In this document: positions 25,977-39,104 of the stretch, piece after piece | How the letters are laid out: each line of letters opens with the position of its first letter | Numbering within the stretch: the stretch's first letter is position 1 | Assembly (NCBI GenBank): GCA_911728435.2 | Contig: OU452210.1 | Span: 12,276,001 to 12,340,000, forward strand | Direction: 5' to 3' | DNA from: Apoderus coryli | Lineage: Eukaryota > Arthropoda > Insecta > Coleoptera > Attelabidae | DNA: 64,000 bases | Made by a program: the position numbers and the translations under genes | The notes under the pieces: generated by a model | Told to the model about the DNA's origin: nothing | The model's input: the letters and a program-made list of their open reading frames with translations, nothing else | Database searches by the model: none

Positions 25977-28900
25977 ATTTAGTTTACAATATTGGTTGTA
26001 GTTAAGATGACCCCCTCTATATTTTTGTATAATCATTTAGAGGAAGGTTAAAGCATTTTCAGATGATAAAATCAGGCGGACATATGTATGGTGAAAGTAG
26101 GATAACGAAAGTAGCCATACCCAGTTGCGTTAAGTATCACAAGAAATGTGATGTGTCCATATTAACCAACAGTAGCGCACCCAGGTATAGTAATATGCAG
26201 ACGAACACCTTCATATGCAGAAAAGTTATTTAAACAATAACGATTATTCACAAGTGGATAGGATGTTTTAGCTGAGCCCATACTTTTGTTCAAACAATAA
26301 ATACAATTCCGTGCATAGTTTAATTAGCTCTATTAGTGTCATTCAAGTTCACTCCACATTTTTACGTATTAAAACTAAATAATTAATTTTAAATTCAATT
26401 AATTCAAACAATTGCAATTGATGAGTTGTAAAAACTAAGTGTTGGCCTGATAGTATGAGATATTCTTTAATTTCTTAATAAAAAAAATGCTTATTAAGTA
26501 CGTCTAAAAATCAATGATGAGAAGTAATGTAGAGGTATATATTTAAGGATGTGAGAATGTATATTGTAACGGATTTTTTACAAAATATATAAAAATGTAA
26601 ATTATTGTTTTATTAAATTTAGATCATTTGGATATGACTCAATTGATCCGGATCTGAATTTTAAGGAGGATGGCTCGGAAAAGGCTTGCAATAGTCACAC
26701 TGCAAGAGATCAGAATGATCAGTGATCTAAAGCATAGCATTAAGCTTATTTCAACTCAGTGAGAAAAACGGCAATGATACGAACTTACCAGATATCACTG
26801 TAAATGGGAACTAAATTAAATTAAACAAATGAGGATGACATTATAATATGCGTAACTGTCTGTTGCAATGTATCTGCGAAAATCTTATTCGACGTATTAA
26901 TAATTATGCAAAATTCAAAGCGTTGTATACTTGAAATGACAAAAATCAGAAAAACCATATTTAAATTGTGCTTTCTGAGCTTGTAGAAAAATAGGAACTA
27001 TCTGATCGTGAGTAGTCATATTCTCTTACAAACTTGCATGCATATTTTATTAGTAGTTTACCACAGTACTCATGTATAGTATTGGACACTTAGTATGTAC
27101 TGATGTACAAAAAATCCAACTCAACTAATTTGAGGTGAATGAAAAGCAAATTTTTCAATTCGTTGGAGTTACACGAAGTTTTTGCTTCAGCCGTTTACGA
27201 GCTGGCATGAGATGATATACTTCATCTGCTAGTCAATCAATTTTTTAAATCATAGATGTGAGAATGATTCTGATTTCACAAATTGAAAACATAACTATAA
27301 TTTCAAAAAATGACAAATAACATTTAGAAAAAATTTCTTTTAAAGATTATTTTTTTATATTTCATTTTTGATTTATAGTTTAAATCTGAGATGTAGATAC
27401 TTTAATTTACCTCTGGTTCTGATTTTTAAAGTACCTAATAGTTAAATGTGTATTTCATCGTTAAATTATGTGTAATAAATGGTAATCTGAATTCAATAAA
27501 TCAAGCAGGAAAGGTCATCTTCGCGATATCCGTTTCACTCTGCTACAATAATAAAAGTAAAAGTTTTTATTGAACCTAAATTTATTTACCACGTCTAAGC
27601 CATTACTTTTCAACAAAACAAATAGAAAAGTTAAAAAATATATGTGATTCTAAAACTTCGTCGTAGGAAATATTTTATTGTAATGTGTTTGAACACGTAA
27701 TACATTTATTTGTTAATTACTAATTACAGTCCGTGATGAATATAAATTAGTTAAATTCCAAAACTTTCTTTAAAAAAATATTTGCTTTTAACTATAAATC
27801 TAAGATATTTATGATTACTGCTTAGCATAATATTCTAGTTTTATTGGAAATGCTTGTTAATTTTATGCAATTACCTGGTATATATGCAGAATTGTGACTT
27901 AAATGTTGATTAACGGACTTCACACTTTATCTAGGGATGAAATTATGTCTTAAAAGCTTCAGACAGGTACGGTCGACTAGTGATCTTTAGATATGTAGAA
28001 ATTGGTTAGACTTGTGGCACTAGTATGTCTCTCCTTATCCTTTTATCAATCAATGCGAATGTGCTTCGAACTTTTTCTCCAAAAATGTTAGGACTTTAAC
28101 AAGCTTAAAAAGTTATTTAAATATTATGATCTGCATGTTCATAATGCGAAACAATATCTAATCTAGTTATCTCACTTTAAACCTAAACAGATTATAAATA
28201 ATTTGTGTTCACCAGACTGGAACATAGTAAATTACGCAATCATAATTTTTTATTTTTATCTATTCTTAGGTATTTAGTATTATGTATTTCTTTATTTACT
28301 AGTTAGAAGGTTATTTTGCGCAACGATTATTAATTTAATTGAACTAATTATATTTTCAATCAGTTATGAAATGTGCACAGAAAATATAGTTTTCTCCAAA
28401 CTTGACCTTAATAAAAAATAAATAAATAATAATAAATATGTATAAAAAATTGTTTTATGAAAAGGATAACGTCCTATAACAAACATTTCGTGGCATTGAC
28501 ATTACATTCTCACTTGTTTAACTCATTCATTTTGCGTCTACAGGTTCATCTATTCTGTTTTTATTTTCAAGGTCTCGCTTTCACCTGTAAGGTCCCGAAC
28601 GAGACGTGGCTATACTATTTCTCTGACTATACTTTGTACAGTGGCGTCCAGAATGAGATAGGTACTTGTTTAAATGAAAACAAGAGTGCTTTATATTTTT
28701 TTATAATAATCAACATTAAACCTGATGAGACCTAACTCGATTTGATAACATTCTCAACATCCATTAAAAAAATCAGATATCTAATTCATCCGATGAAAGA
28801 AACCAATAGAAATATTTGACTTGTAAATAAATGTATGAATTTGTGTGCGCTAGAAAATATATGGACCATTTTTGTTGTCGTTGTCACACAATATCATAAT

Positions 28901-29879
28901 CCCATTTCGATAATTATTTATTGAATATGTATGTGCAATTTAATTGAAACGTTAAACCGCATATATTTGTTATCCGCTGTCAATAACTTTAGTACAGTTT
29001 ACTCGGTCAATACTACTATGTATTGTTTTCAAACTAAATACTGTTGACATCATACATTTAAACATTGCTTACAAATAATTCAAATTTATACGGAACTAGG
29101 CAAAAAATAAATTATATCTGCCTACCCGATCAGCTTATATATATCATAAAATTGTAGTCAATTAAATGCTAAGCTTTAAATTAGCTTTTCCCGCAACGTC
29201 TCCACCGTTCATTTTGAAGCAAGATTTAAATTCGTGCTTTATACCTACTTATCTATATTTTTTTCCAAACAAGTCGAAAATTGTTCTAATCACTTCAATG
29301 AGAATCGCAAATATTAATAAAATTTGCAAAATTTTTAAGCGATCAAAATAAACTGCGTCGTTTCATCAAAAGTAAAATCATCAAATTCCATCACGGTCAT
29401 CAACATATTTCGTCGGCTACCAAACAGGTTAATACACACTGTCAACTGAATATACGAGTATCATTTAATAAACCACAAAGAAAGCAACATCGCTTTAAGG
29501 TAAATTCTTCTTTATACATCATCATGTATGGTGAAAGTTGTGGATAACAAATAATCTCGTTATTAAGGGAAAATATTAAATTATTATTCAATAACTTATT
29601 AGAACATTGATAGAAAGATGTTAATCTCCAGTTATTGAACGGAAGCTGAAATAAATCTGGTGTAATTTACTAAAAATGTGCTGCTATAAATAAAATGTTT
29701 TCAATTAACTTAGCAAGGAATACCTACACTGGTTTACAGGGTCTAGCAAAGATCTAGGAACTATTAAGACATGGTATAAATTTTTTTTTATAGAACTGGA
29801 AGTGATTAGACGGTGTACAAGATTTACATTGTTTATAAATTAATACAATTTCATACAGGTATATTATATTTTTATTTTA
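25977..29879. other. Intergenic; no gene seen
   Basis: AT-rich sequence. A 92-codon plus-strand frame at 28457 and shorter ones show no recognisable motif. Confidence 0.4.
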
Positions 29880-30043
29880 CAGGGTGTTTTACAAACTCTA
29901 TGACAAATTGTGGCATATTATAGCTTGGTTAATTCGAAAAAAATGTATTAATGATCATGGGTCCGATTCGTTTTTGTTTAGAAGTTACAACCATAGTTTC
30001 TCCTTCAATGTCGCTAATCTCTGTAACTAAAACCCACAATTAA

Positions 30044-30048
30044 CAATA

Positions 30049-30080
<32 letters not shown>

Positions 30081-30081
30081 T
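30044..30081. repeat. (TAA)n microsatellite at the LINE 3' end
   Basis: About a dozen TAA units on the plus strand, at the end of the retrotransposon's 3' UTR. Confidence 0.9.
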
Positions 30082-30376
30082 TTATTCACCACCAATAATC
30101 TTTTACAAAATAATAATAAAGTATAAATACATTGGGTAATAAATATGTAAATAGCTGATACATCATGTTCTAGTACGAAATAATACCTTGTTTTTGCTTA
30201 AGCAAAGCTTGTCTGCATAAAACAAGGCTTAAAATACAAATTGAAAATTTTACCCTACAAGAAAATAATAGATACACAATAATATAAAATTACATGTCTA
30301 ATTCATTGGCTAATGAATTAACACCGATAACTAATTATAATAATATAACATAATAATCTTCCTAATAATTATACAT

Positions 30377-33314
30377 TTACAAGATGGAAAAATTTTCGGC
30401 AATTAACCAATTTGTTAAGAGCTTTTTAAAGGATTTTAATTTACTTTTTTCTCTAAGCTCTCTGGGAAGTAGATTATAAAGTTTTACATTTACATAATTA
30501 TACGATCTTTGTCCGATACTTTTTTTTGTTCGTAGCAAGTCCAAATTTTTATTTTCTTTAAATCTTGTTCCATAATCATGAGAGGACCCTGCTGAGCTGT
30601 TACAATCGCTTTTTATTGAAAAAAGAAGGGTTTGTTTATAAAAAATTTTTCTTATAGATAACATTTTGCATTCCCTAAAAAGCAGATTGGTTGAATAATA
30701 AGCGCTTAAACCAAATATCATTTTTAAAATTCGTTTCTGTGCTATATCCAGAGGGGTTAATACATTTTGGTAAGCACCTCCCCAGCCTATAATTCCGTAC
30801 AAAAGATGGGGTTGTACCAATGCATAATATAACAATATTAATTGGCCCGAGGTTACGATAGTTTTCAGTTTTCTGAACATAAATAACAAAGACCGTACTT
30901 TATTTGCAACATTGCGAATGTGTGTAGCCCATTTGAAACAGGCATCAAGAGTTACGCCAAGATATTTGACTTTATCAGAGGGATTTAATGTCCATAGGTA
31001 TTGCCGTTGCGGTAGATATACAGAAAGTGTCGTATCCGGTAGCTTCGTTTTGTTAATTGCAAATGGGATGTATGATGTTTTAGTTAAATTAATTGTTAAC
31101 AAATTCGAGTCGAGCCAGTCAGTTATTAGCCTGAGATCACTTTGAATTTTGACTTCAACTTCTTCCTTGGTACTTGCAGAAACTAATAGTACTGTATCAT
31201 CAGCATAAGATATAACCTCCCCATGGCATTGCAATGAAAGGAGGTCATTTATATATGCTATAAATAGGACAGGGCCCAACACAGTCCCTTGTGGAATTCC
31301 GTAATTTATGGCACTTTGCAGGCCTATTGTGTTGTTGATTTTCACCATTTGATGTCTATTTTGAAGATATGAATTAAGTAAGTCATGACAAGCCCCTCTT
31401 ATACCTAATGAATAAAGTTTCTCCAAAAGTTTCGTATGACAGACCGTATCAAAAGCTTTCGCTAAGTCAATGAAGATGCCAGCGCAAGGCCTGCCATGGT
31501 CCAAATTGTTGTAAATTTTTTTAGACAATAAAGCTATTGCGTGAGAGGTGCTTTTCTTTGCCTGAAATCCAAATTGTTTATTTGAAATTAGCATGTTGCT
31601 ATCAAAAAATGAAAACAAACGTTTCTTTATAGTTTTCTCGATGATTTTTGCAATATTAGAGATTAGGCTAATAGGTCTGTAATTTGTTACACATCTTTTA
31701 TCTCCTGATTTATATATCGGAATAATTATTGCATCTTTGAAAATGTCAGGAAATATTCCTTTTGCGTATATTAAATTGATCAATTCCGAAAGGGGTTTAC
31801 TAATCACATGTTTTACTACCTTAAGAGTTTTACTTTGAATGCCATCATTTCCTGGAGAAGAGTCGTTTTTAAGTTCGTTGATAATATTGATAATTTCATT
31901 TTCTGTTGTTGGTGAAAGAAAAAGTGACCTGTCTGTGCGAGATGGAAATACCACATTGGTGTTAGATAGGCTATTTGTTCGAATCTCATTAGCTAACTTC
32001 TGACCGACGCTGCAATAATGTTTGTTAAACACGTCAGCTATTTTATTACTACTGTTCACAATCGATTCATTCTCATCAAATACAGCTCCTATTTTTTCAT
32101 TCTTGTCATTATTTGTCTTATTTAAAGAAAATTCATTAATCGTTTGCCAAATTTTTTTTGAATTATTTTTATTTTTAATAATTAGGTTTTTGTAATAAAT
32201 TTCTTTTGAGTTAGTTATAGTTTTATTTACAATATTTCTATATCTTTTATAAGCGGCGAAGGCAATATTACTTTTGGTTTTTTTAAATTGTTGGTAGAGG
32301 TAATCTCTAGTTTTAATGGATTTTAATATGCTTTTTGTTATCCAAGGTTTCTTTGCTGGCTTCCCTTTGACTATTACTGTTTTTGTTACGCTGTTTACCC
32401 TTTCTATCAACCGTTCAACAATTATACGTGCACATATATTAACATCATCAACATGTTCGACATCTCTGAAAAGTCCTGGATTTACAGTGTTTTTCAGTTT
32501 TTCGTAATTAATGAACTTTTTCGTATAAAAATGTGAATTATGTTTAACGTGGCTATTATTATTTTTCAAATGAAGGATAGTAGGGTAGTGATCACTTATC
32601 TTTGAGTTTACTATAGCGGAAGATATTTGATCAGTTTTAATAGAGGAACTTTTCAAAAATATATGATCAATACACGTCTGACTTTGTTTTTCAACTCTGG
32701 TGGGCTTGTTAATTAATGAGATATATCCATTCTCAGATAAAATATTTAAATATTCATGGGAATTGACTGAGTTTGAAAGGATATTCACATTGAAGTCGCC
32801 AATTAAGATTTCGGTGTCGTTAATGGCAGTAGTGTTTAAATATCCTTCTAGCCCCGTTAAGAAATCCGATACATCTACTGTATGAGGCCTATATGCTGCT
32901 GTTATGGCCAACAATTTATTTTGGAAATTTAGTGTGATTCGACAAGAATCAATTTGGTCAATTTTTACTAATTCGGTTTTTGCAGATATGCTGTTTCTAA
33001 TATAGATCAAGACTCCATCATTTTTATTTATGGAACCTTTATTGTACATTTGTTTATACGACGGCAACAAAAAAAATGTCGGTATTTGTTATTGTCCAGG
33101 TTTCTGTTAAAATTATTATGTCGAATTTTAGGTTAATATTTTCTAATAAAACTTCCAGATCATTGAAGTGCTTATTTATGCTTCTTATGTTTGTATGAAA
33201 TATAGAGAGATTACCACTATTATAGTCATCAAACACCCTATTAAATATATCAATATTCTCTATCTCTATGCAATCAAATTCATCAACTTTAAACTCTCTT
33301 GTATATTTATCCAT
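30377..33314 (-). pseudogene. LINE ORF2: endonuclease plus reverse transcriptase, one frameshift
   Basis: The frame opening at 33314 encodes the start of an apurinic-type endonuclease (FHTNIRS, then IILTETW). It runs out of frame in an eight-T run near 33072-33079 on the minus strand. The second frame (33070 to 30377, 897 codons to the stop) continues the domain: GDFNVN at its residues 91-96, SDHYPTIL near 158, then reverse transcriptase with NYRPISLISN, DLAKAFDTV, GIPQGTVLGP and the catalytic YADD at 622-625, ending with the KYLGVTLD thumb region and a long C-terminal tail. All key motifs are intact, so a single-base slip in the homopolymer, either real or a sequencing error, is the only visible defect. 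Confidence 0.85.
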
Positions 33315-33497
33315 CCTGTCAATGTTGCGAAAAATTTTAAATTTTTAAATTACAAGCTATATTTAGACCAAAATAAATTATTATTAATTATAACACATTT
33401 AAGTTCTCATTAAGACAATACATATATTATAAAAAAAATGCACTACACAGAAACCGTAATCAAGCCAAATCGAGATCGATAATCAGAACCCAAAAGT

Positions 33498-34604
33498 CTA
33501 CCTAGAATGTATTCTCGATCGTGTGGAGATTCCAGGCTTGATCTTTTTATGAACTGCTCCCAATGGCTTTGATGGTGTCATCTCAAGGTTCCTCTTTTTG
33601 ACTGCTGCCTGCTTTGCACTCAGTTCAGTGCTCACCGCTTTAAAAGGTTCGGGTTTAGTATGTTCTTTATTATGACCGAGTTCGTTGTTTATTTCTGCAT
33701 TTTCAAAAACACCGTCATCATTACCGCAAGTTAGTTCATCTGTGAATACATCACTCTCAGATTCCTTAACTAGATGTTGACTGACAGATGAGATCTCAGG
33801 TACTGCCAAATTTTCTGCAGTCAAATTCTCTCGTAGTGAGTGTACTTCCTGTTCTGCTGCATTTAATGCCTCTTTATCAATAGTATTATCGGTTTTCGTA
33901 ACAGCTTGCCTCGGCGTACCATCACTTTCGGATACTGCCTCGACCAGATCTTCATAATAATATACGTCGCCCTCGACGATTAATTTATTGCCTTGAAGCT
34001 TAGCAAGTTTATGTTGCGTTCTAGCTAATTTGAGATTATCAAGCAATACTTTTCTCTTTTCACGATCAGCTACTGAGAGATCTTCGTTAACATATACGTG
34101 TGAACCTTTTAATTTATGACAATTTGATAGAATTTGTCTCTTCCTTATATCAGTTGTTAGTTCCAGTAATAAAGGCCGATCTCCAGAGCTTTTCTTTCCC
34201 AACCGATTAACATTAGCAATATCAGAAGTATCTAATCTTATCTGGAGGCGATCTTCAACAAATGTTTTTAATACCTGAATCAGATCTTCATTTTTTTCTT
34301 CCCGAAGTCCGTGTATGACGAGATTTCGCTTTCTAAGTTTACGATCTAAATTTTGTAACGCGGTCCTCAATTCATGATTTTCTTCTTGGAGTCCCGATAC
34401 TTTCTCTTCAAGCTGTACAATATCCCCATTTAATTTTTCTTCCAATCTACTTAAGCGACCAACAACACCATCTATCTGCGATGATATTTGTTTGGAAGAA
34501 TTCAATACCAAATAATACAAATTCTCAATATTAATTTCTGTATTATCTATATTATTTGCAGCTTTTTGCATAGTAGGTAGGCAGCGATAAAACGAGTTCA
34601 ACAA
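33498..34604 (-). CDS. LINE ORF1 nucleic-acid-binding protein
   Basis: A 368-residue open frame, 183 bp upstream of ORF2 on the same strand. Residues about 25-95 form a heptad-patterned, Leu/Glu-rich coiled coil. It is followed by RKRNLVIHGLREE (near 92-104) and a block of about 90 residues resembling the RRM-like fold of L1 ORF1 proteins (LLLELTTDIRKRQIL, then VYVNEDLS). The C-terminal 150 residues are acidic and low in structure, ending in a basic patch. By analogy the protein trimerises, binds the element's RNA and acts as a chaperone during target-primed reverse transcription. The Met at 34604 is the first in frame. Confidence 0.8.
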   Translation of the reverse strand: MLNSFYRCLPTMQKAANNIDNTEINIENLYYLVLNSSKQISSQIDGVVGRLSRLEEKLNGDIVQLEEKVSGLQEENHELRTALQNLDRKLRKRNLVIHGLREEKNEDLIQVLKTFVEDRLQIRLDTSDIANVNRLGKKSSGDRPLLLELTTDIRKRQILSNCHKLKGSHVYVNEDLSVADREKRKVLLDNLKLARTQHKLAKLQGNKLIVEGDVYYYEDLVEAVSESDGTPRQAVTKTDNTIDKEALNAAEQEVHSLRENLTAENLAVPEISSVSQHLVKESESDVFTDELTCGNDDGVFENAEINNELGHNKEHTKPEPFKAVSTELSAKQAAVKKRNLEMTPSKPLGAVHKKIKPGISTRSRIHSR

Positions 34605-34959
34605 TTAATACTAATAATGTTTGATGTAGAAACAACAGATGGCCGCACTAGTGGATGCGAACTGTTATTGTTTTTTTATAACTTAATTAATTATTTGCTG
34701 TTCTAATTTATCAGATTCCAGGCTCAAACCAACATTAAAAACGTTGAATTATTATATCGAAATTATTCACTGACCTTACGTAACTCGCCTATCTTGGAAC
34801 AAACAATTTACAATCACATGAATCACGAGTTTTCACGATTATAAACAATAAACAATAACAACACCTGTGCTCTCGCTCTCGATTGTTTCCATTTAAATAT
34901 TTAAAATAAATCAAAATAACAAAACTTAAGACTCTAAAGAGCTTGTAGACCACCCTGTA

Positions 34960-37900
34960 GAGCAGTCTTTCAGAAACGATTTTATATTGCTTGAATACTT
35001 ATTGGTGTTAAGCAGATCTTTATGATTTTTTAAAAACAAATAAAATTAATTCCATACTGCTATTGCAAGACTTCTGTGCAGCCGTGTTTAATTCATTGAG
35101 CAAATAATGTCAAATAGAGCAAAGCACTCAAACATACATGTTATAAAAAGGACTAAGTACAAGATCATAGAAATTTTATTTAATGGATTAAAACCATTTT
35201 CATATTACAAGCGGAACTCCATGTACAAAAATTACGCTTGCGAAATCAAAACGGTGAAAGTGATCATTATTATTTGGAATATTTTAAGGAAGGTCCGGTT
35301 AATATATTTTTAACAGTGATTCACTCTGCAACGTTTGTATAGAAAGTTACTTGAATTTTTATTTCTAAGTAATTTTATCGCAACACAAGCGTTTTGTAAT
35401 TTAAAATTCGATGCGTATTGTAGAATTAGGAATTTTATTAAAAATAATGTATCGCAATGTCGAATAAAATGTATAAAGAAAGTCAACCTTTTGCGAAAAA
35501 ATACTGATGCTTACCTACTGTCTAGTATTCAGTATTTTATATCTTTGCGATAAATTTTAGAATTTTTGAAGATATTGGGATATTTCCATATGCAATATAC
35601 AAGCATTGTGCATCTACATATCATTCTGTAAAACCCTATACACGATTATTAAAAAACGGCCCAACGACGTCATGTTTGCTAAACTAGATCCCTTATTAAT
35701 TTTCTTGATATAGGGAGTTCATAAATAAGAGCCAGAATATAAAATAAGTTGACAAGGGAAAATGAACCACTTTTTAAATTGAAATATTTATATAATGAAC
35801 TTGTTTTCAGAGAAAAAAATTATTTGGCAAAAAGCGTCTATGAAGGTTTGAAAAAAAGCGATCCAAATGTTTTAAATTGAAAATATATCAGTAAAATCTT
35901 TTAGCAAATGAAACTGGACCTCAAATAACTTTAAGACACAAATCTGTATTATAGAGCGTCCGTGGATTTTTTCGATAGAGCCCTTTTAATAAAAAAAAAA
36001 AACAAAAAGCAAAATTTTTGTATGGAACTACTTTATTTAATATTATTTTCACTCACTTGTAAGAGAAAAATCCTATTTGGCACAACTAACTTTAGATTTC
36101 GGTAAAAATCAGTTCAAACACACTTTTTATATTTTGTATCAATCTAGATTTTTTTTGAGGCTTATTCATTGTCTATCACTGAATTTACGGAAGAGAAATA
36201 TAGTTTAGTGGTAATCTGGGTAAAACGAAAAGTTAAACCTCATAATTTCCTTATTTTAAATGGAATGACAAATGAATATAAACACTGATTTAAAATTCGG
36301 GAAGAATAGAGCTAAAAAACTTTCTTTGCAACTATTTTGCTTAATTTTATTAACCTAGCTGGGTCTATTATAGTGTTTGCATTTCCAAAACTATTTGTAG
36401 ATATTGCTCGATCCTCACACATTTAATTCAGTTTTTGTTTATATGTTTGAGGTCAACTGCCTTTTCTAATAGCATAAAAAGTTCACACGATTGATAGAAT
36501 TTGTTATTAACAAATTCTATGAATATGAAATATTCGAGGCCAAGCACCAACTGAACAAGATTCGCACCTGTTAATAGGTAGGTATTACTCAACATAAACA
36601 ATATTGTCGCCGCAACTTGTACCTTATTTAAAATCTAGTGCAGTGGGTTAGTCAACTAAAACATTAATTGTTGTTTGGAGTACCATTATTGGTACCAGTA
36701 GAAATAAGTTTTGGAAGTGACAGTACCTTGTGAGAATTATGCAAAATTTTGTAAGTAACCGTCAATTTTCTGTGTTTTAGAATTTTGAAAATATTAAATA
36801 ATAAATAAAATATTTTTCATAATTTGTGAGATCCGAAAATGTGTAATAATAAATATCCCACATCATTTTGGAATCGATGAGAGTGGAAAGACATATATGA
36901 AAATAATTAGTGGCAAATATATAAATGTTTTTTATCTTAAAATTGAATTTTTTAACTTTTTTTTGAAAACAGAAATTTAAATATTTTACAATGTAATGAA
37001 TAAGTATTCAAATTTTGGAATATTTGATGCATTGTTTAGCGAAAACTAAATTTATTAATTTGTAAAAAAGTCATGTTTGCTCGAGCAAACTTCGAGGGTT
37101 TCTCTTAACTGAAATTTCTAGACCTTCTCTCAGATCAAAGTGAGTGCCTAAATTATTTAAATTTTGGTAATAAAAATTTTGCACATTCTGCCTTGCTACA
37201 TATATTTTTCAGAAAAACTGCTCTGTAGGTATTTTCACTATGCTGATGAAGATCGTTAGGATCATAATAATACAAAAACAGGTAAATCGAAAAAAAAAAC
37301 GGACACAAAAAGGGAGTTATCGAATTCCAAAAAAATTTAATGCCACCTTCTAGACAAAACACAAAAGTTTCGATGCCTTTTGAAATATTTGCATAAAATA
37401 GAAAATGAAATAAAAAATTGGTTTTTGCACAATTATTGACCAAAAAAATCAGCAATAATGGAAATTTAGTAATTTTTAAACTGGATCGTTTTTTCGCAAA
37501 ATTTATATTATTTAACTTATTATCTGACGAATTTCTAATACGTATTAGATCATATTCATTACTAAAATCAATGTAAAAAAAGAATTAAGAAGCGAAATTT
37601 GATAATTTGTTTGGTTCGTGCTACTCTTAAGGTTCGTGCTACTCTTAAACACAAAATAGTTGTGAATAATAATTTTGAAGTTTGAATACTATAATTTTAT
37701 CATAATATATCGTGTTAAAATTTCCAAAACTTTCTACAAAATCGATAACATTAAAACATTAATTTGTTTATTTATTTCAACGATACGTGAAATTTTTTCC
37801 GCATATAACTTGATACATAACAAATTACCAATTTTCTGTATAAATATTTGTTATTAATTATCTAATGATTTGAATGGTGCATTGTTTCTTTTGATAACTG

Positions 37901-38589
37901 TAGACTATTTTTAAACAAATATTTGCTTATTGAGTCACACAAAATACTTTAAATTTTTTACCATCACGTAAATATACCTACAGGATATCCATTTTATTTT
38001 CAATAGTACCACCACCAATGTATCCAGCTAAAGTCAGGACGTATTTACAGATTATGCGGTACGAAAACCGACCCAATACCCAACAAAAACCAATAATGTG
38101 GGTCTCTACGAATTTATTTCTTCATTCAATCTGCGTAATATAAAGGGTGTCCAAAATACGGTCCTTGAATGACTGTCCGTTTATAACTCAACATTTATAG
38201 AAAATCTGAATATTGAGTTTTTTGGGGAGATGCAAACAAGTTTTCTACTCCATATACTGGGTGTAGGTAGTTCTTTATTTTTTTTTCCGTAAACGCAAAA
38301 ATAAACAATTTATTATTTCAGTACAGATCATCTATTAAGGAACAACTTAAAATTTTTGAGAGTGTAGGGATTATACATTCATTAGTAAATTTAATCAAAA
38401 TGAAATGCTTTTTCCTATATTTTTTGAACACCAAAACGTTATAATCCAATATTTGGTTATTAGCTGCAAAATGTCCAAATACACTTTAATACCATATGAT
38501 ACCAACGAGTCGACATCTACGTTACCTACAGCATTATTTTTGAGATAGCCCTCGTAGCATCAGAATTTAAAAGAAACATATTAAAATAA
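34960..38589. other. Intergenic; no gene seen
   Basis: AT-rich, with chance frames only. It contains an 18-nt tandem duplication at 37613-37648 and, near 38143, an AGGGTGTCCAAAATACGG motif that looks like a transposon end without a partner. Confidence 0.4.
37613..37648. repeat. Perfect 18-nt tandem duplication
   Basis: GGTTCGTGCTACTCTTAA occurs twice head to tail with no mismatch. Confidence 0.95.
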
Positions 38590-38972
38590 ATGAAGTATAC
38601 CTCTTTCCAGATTTTGTCGGTTGTTGCACTTATTTTAGCAATAAATTTGTCATTATTCGTATTGGAAATCAACTCAAATCCACAAGAGGAACTCGATCCT
38701 TGTCCATATGATCGACGTCGGGATATTTTAATGTATTGCTCAATGTATCGGAGAAAGAAACGAGAAGCTTTAGCTAAGGACTTCTCCTTACTTAAGAGAA
38801 GTATGTTTGTAAGATATTTGGAGTTAATAAAAGTAAACTCATTTATATTTTAGGAAAGAGACACAAAACCAAGTATGTAGAAGAATTCGAGAGCTTTAAT
38901 AGAACCAAGAGGGGTGGGAATATCCCATGTTGCTCATATATTGGTAATAAATGTGAAGTTATCAGTTGCTAG
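38590..38972 (+). CDS. Insulin-like prohormone candidate
   Basis: Exons 38590-38800 and 38854-38972 flank a 53-nt GT-AG intron (GTATG donor, TTTTAG acceptor) and join in phase 1 to a 109-residue protein. Residues 1-30 form a signal peptide. Next comes a B-chain-like segment with two cysteines spaced C-x11-C, as in insulin B chains, ending at RRKKR. A linker with a second basic site (KRRKR) leads to a furin-type RTKR site and a 19-residue end peptide with four cysteines: CC-x6-C-x4-C. This signal-B-linker-A order with 2+4 cysteines is insulin/relaxin-like, but insulin A chains have CC-x3-C-x8-C, so the A part is atypical. It would be secreted and processed into a two-chain hormone. Another class of cysteine-rich neuropeptide precursor is the alternative. 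Confidence 0.6.
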
Positions 38973-39098
38973 TCTAAATGTGATATACTACTTTGTTACA
39001 GCCTATAGCTTTGTCCCAGAGATTAAATTACACTTTTTATATATCGATTTATATACTCCAAACTCATTCTCACTCAAATCAATCAAAATTTAAGGAAC

Positions 39099-39104
39099 AA
39101 TAAA
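39099..39104 (+). terminator. Poly(A) signal of the prohormone gene
   Basis: AATAAA 127 nt after the TAG stop. Confidence 0.5.

Larger units (their letters stand above)
30044..34900 (-). mobile_element. Non-LTR retrotransposon, near complete
   Basis: Minus-strand order: ORF1, then ORF2 (endonuclease plus reverse transcriptase), then a 3' UTR ending in a (TTA)n run at 30044-30081, a common 3' end for LINEs of the CR1/L2/Jockey/I groups. The 5' boundary is uncertain, somewhere between 34604 and 34900. Only one frameshift interrupts ORF2, so the insertion is young. ORF1 lacks CCHC zinc knuckles and has a coiled coil plus an L1-ORF1-like domain, which favours the CR1/L2/Daphne side over Jockey, but I could not place the clade firmly. 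Confidence 0.85.
29880..34957. mobile_element. DNA element with CAGGGTG ends, split by a retrotransposon
   Basis: The left end at 29880 begins CAGGGTGTTTTACAA. The right end at 34957, read in reverse, begins CAGGGTGGTCTACAA, so the first 15 nt match at all but two positions. Each end abuts a TA (29878-29879 and 34958-34959), as for a Tc1/mariner-like or MITE target. Almost all of the interior is the non-LTR retrotransposon, so the host element itself was probably only a few hundred bases. The remaining flanks have no coding capacity. Confidence 0.5.

Noticed and set aside
28721..28745. CTGATGAGACC on the plus strand
   Set aside because: No GAAA box downstream within hammerhead range.
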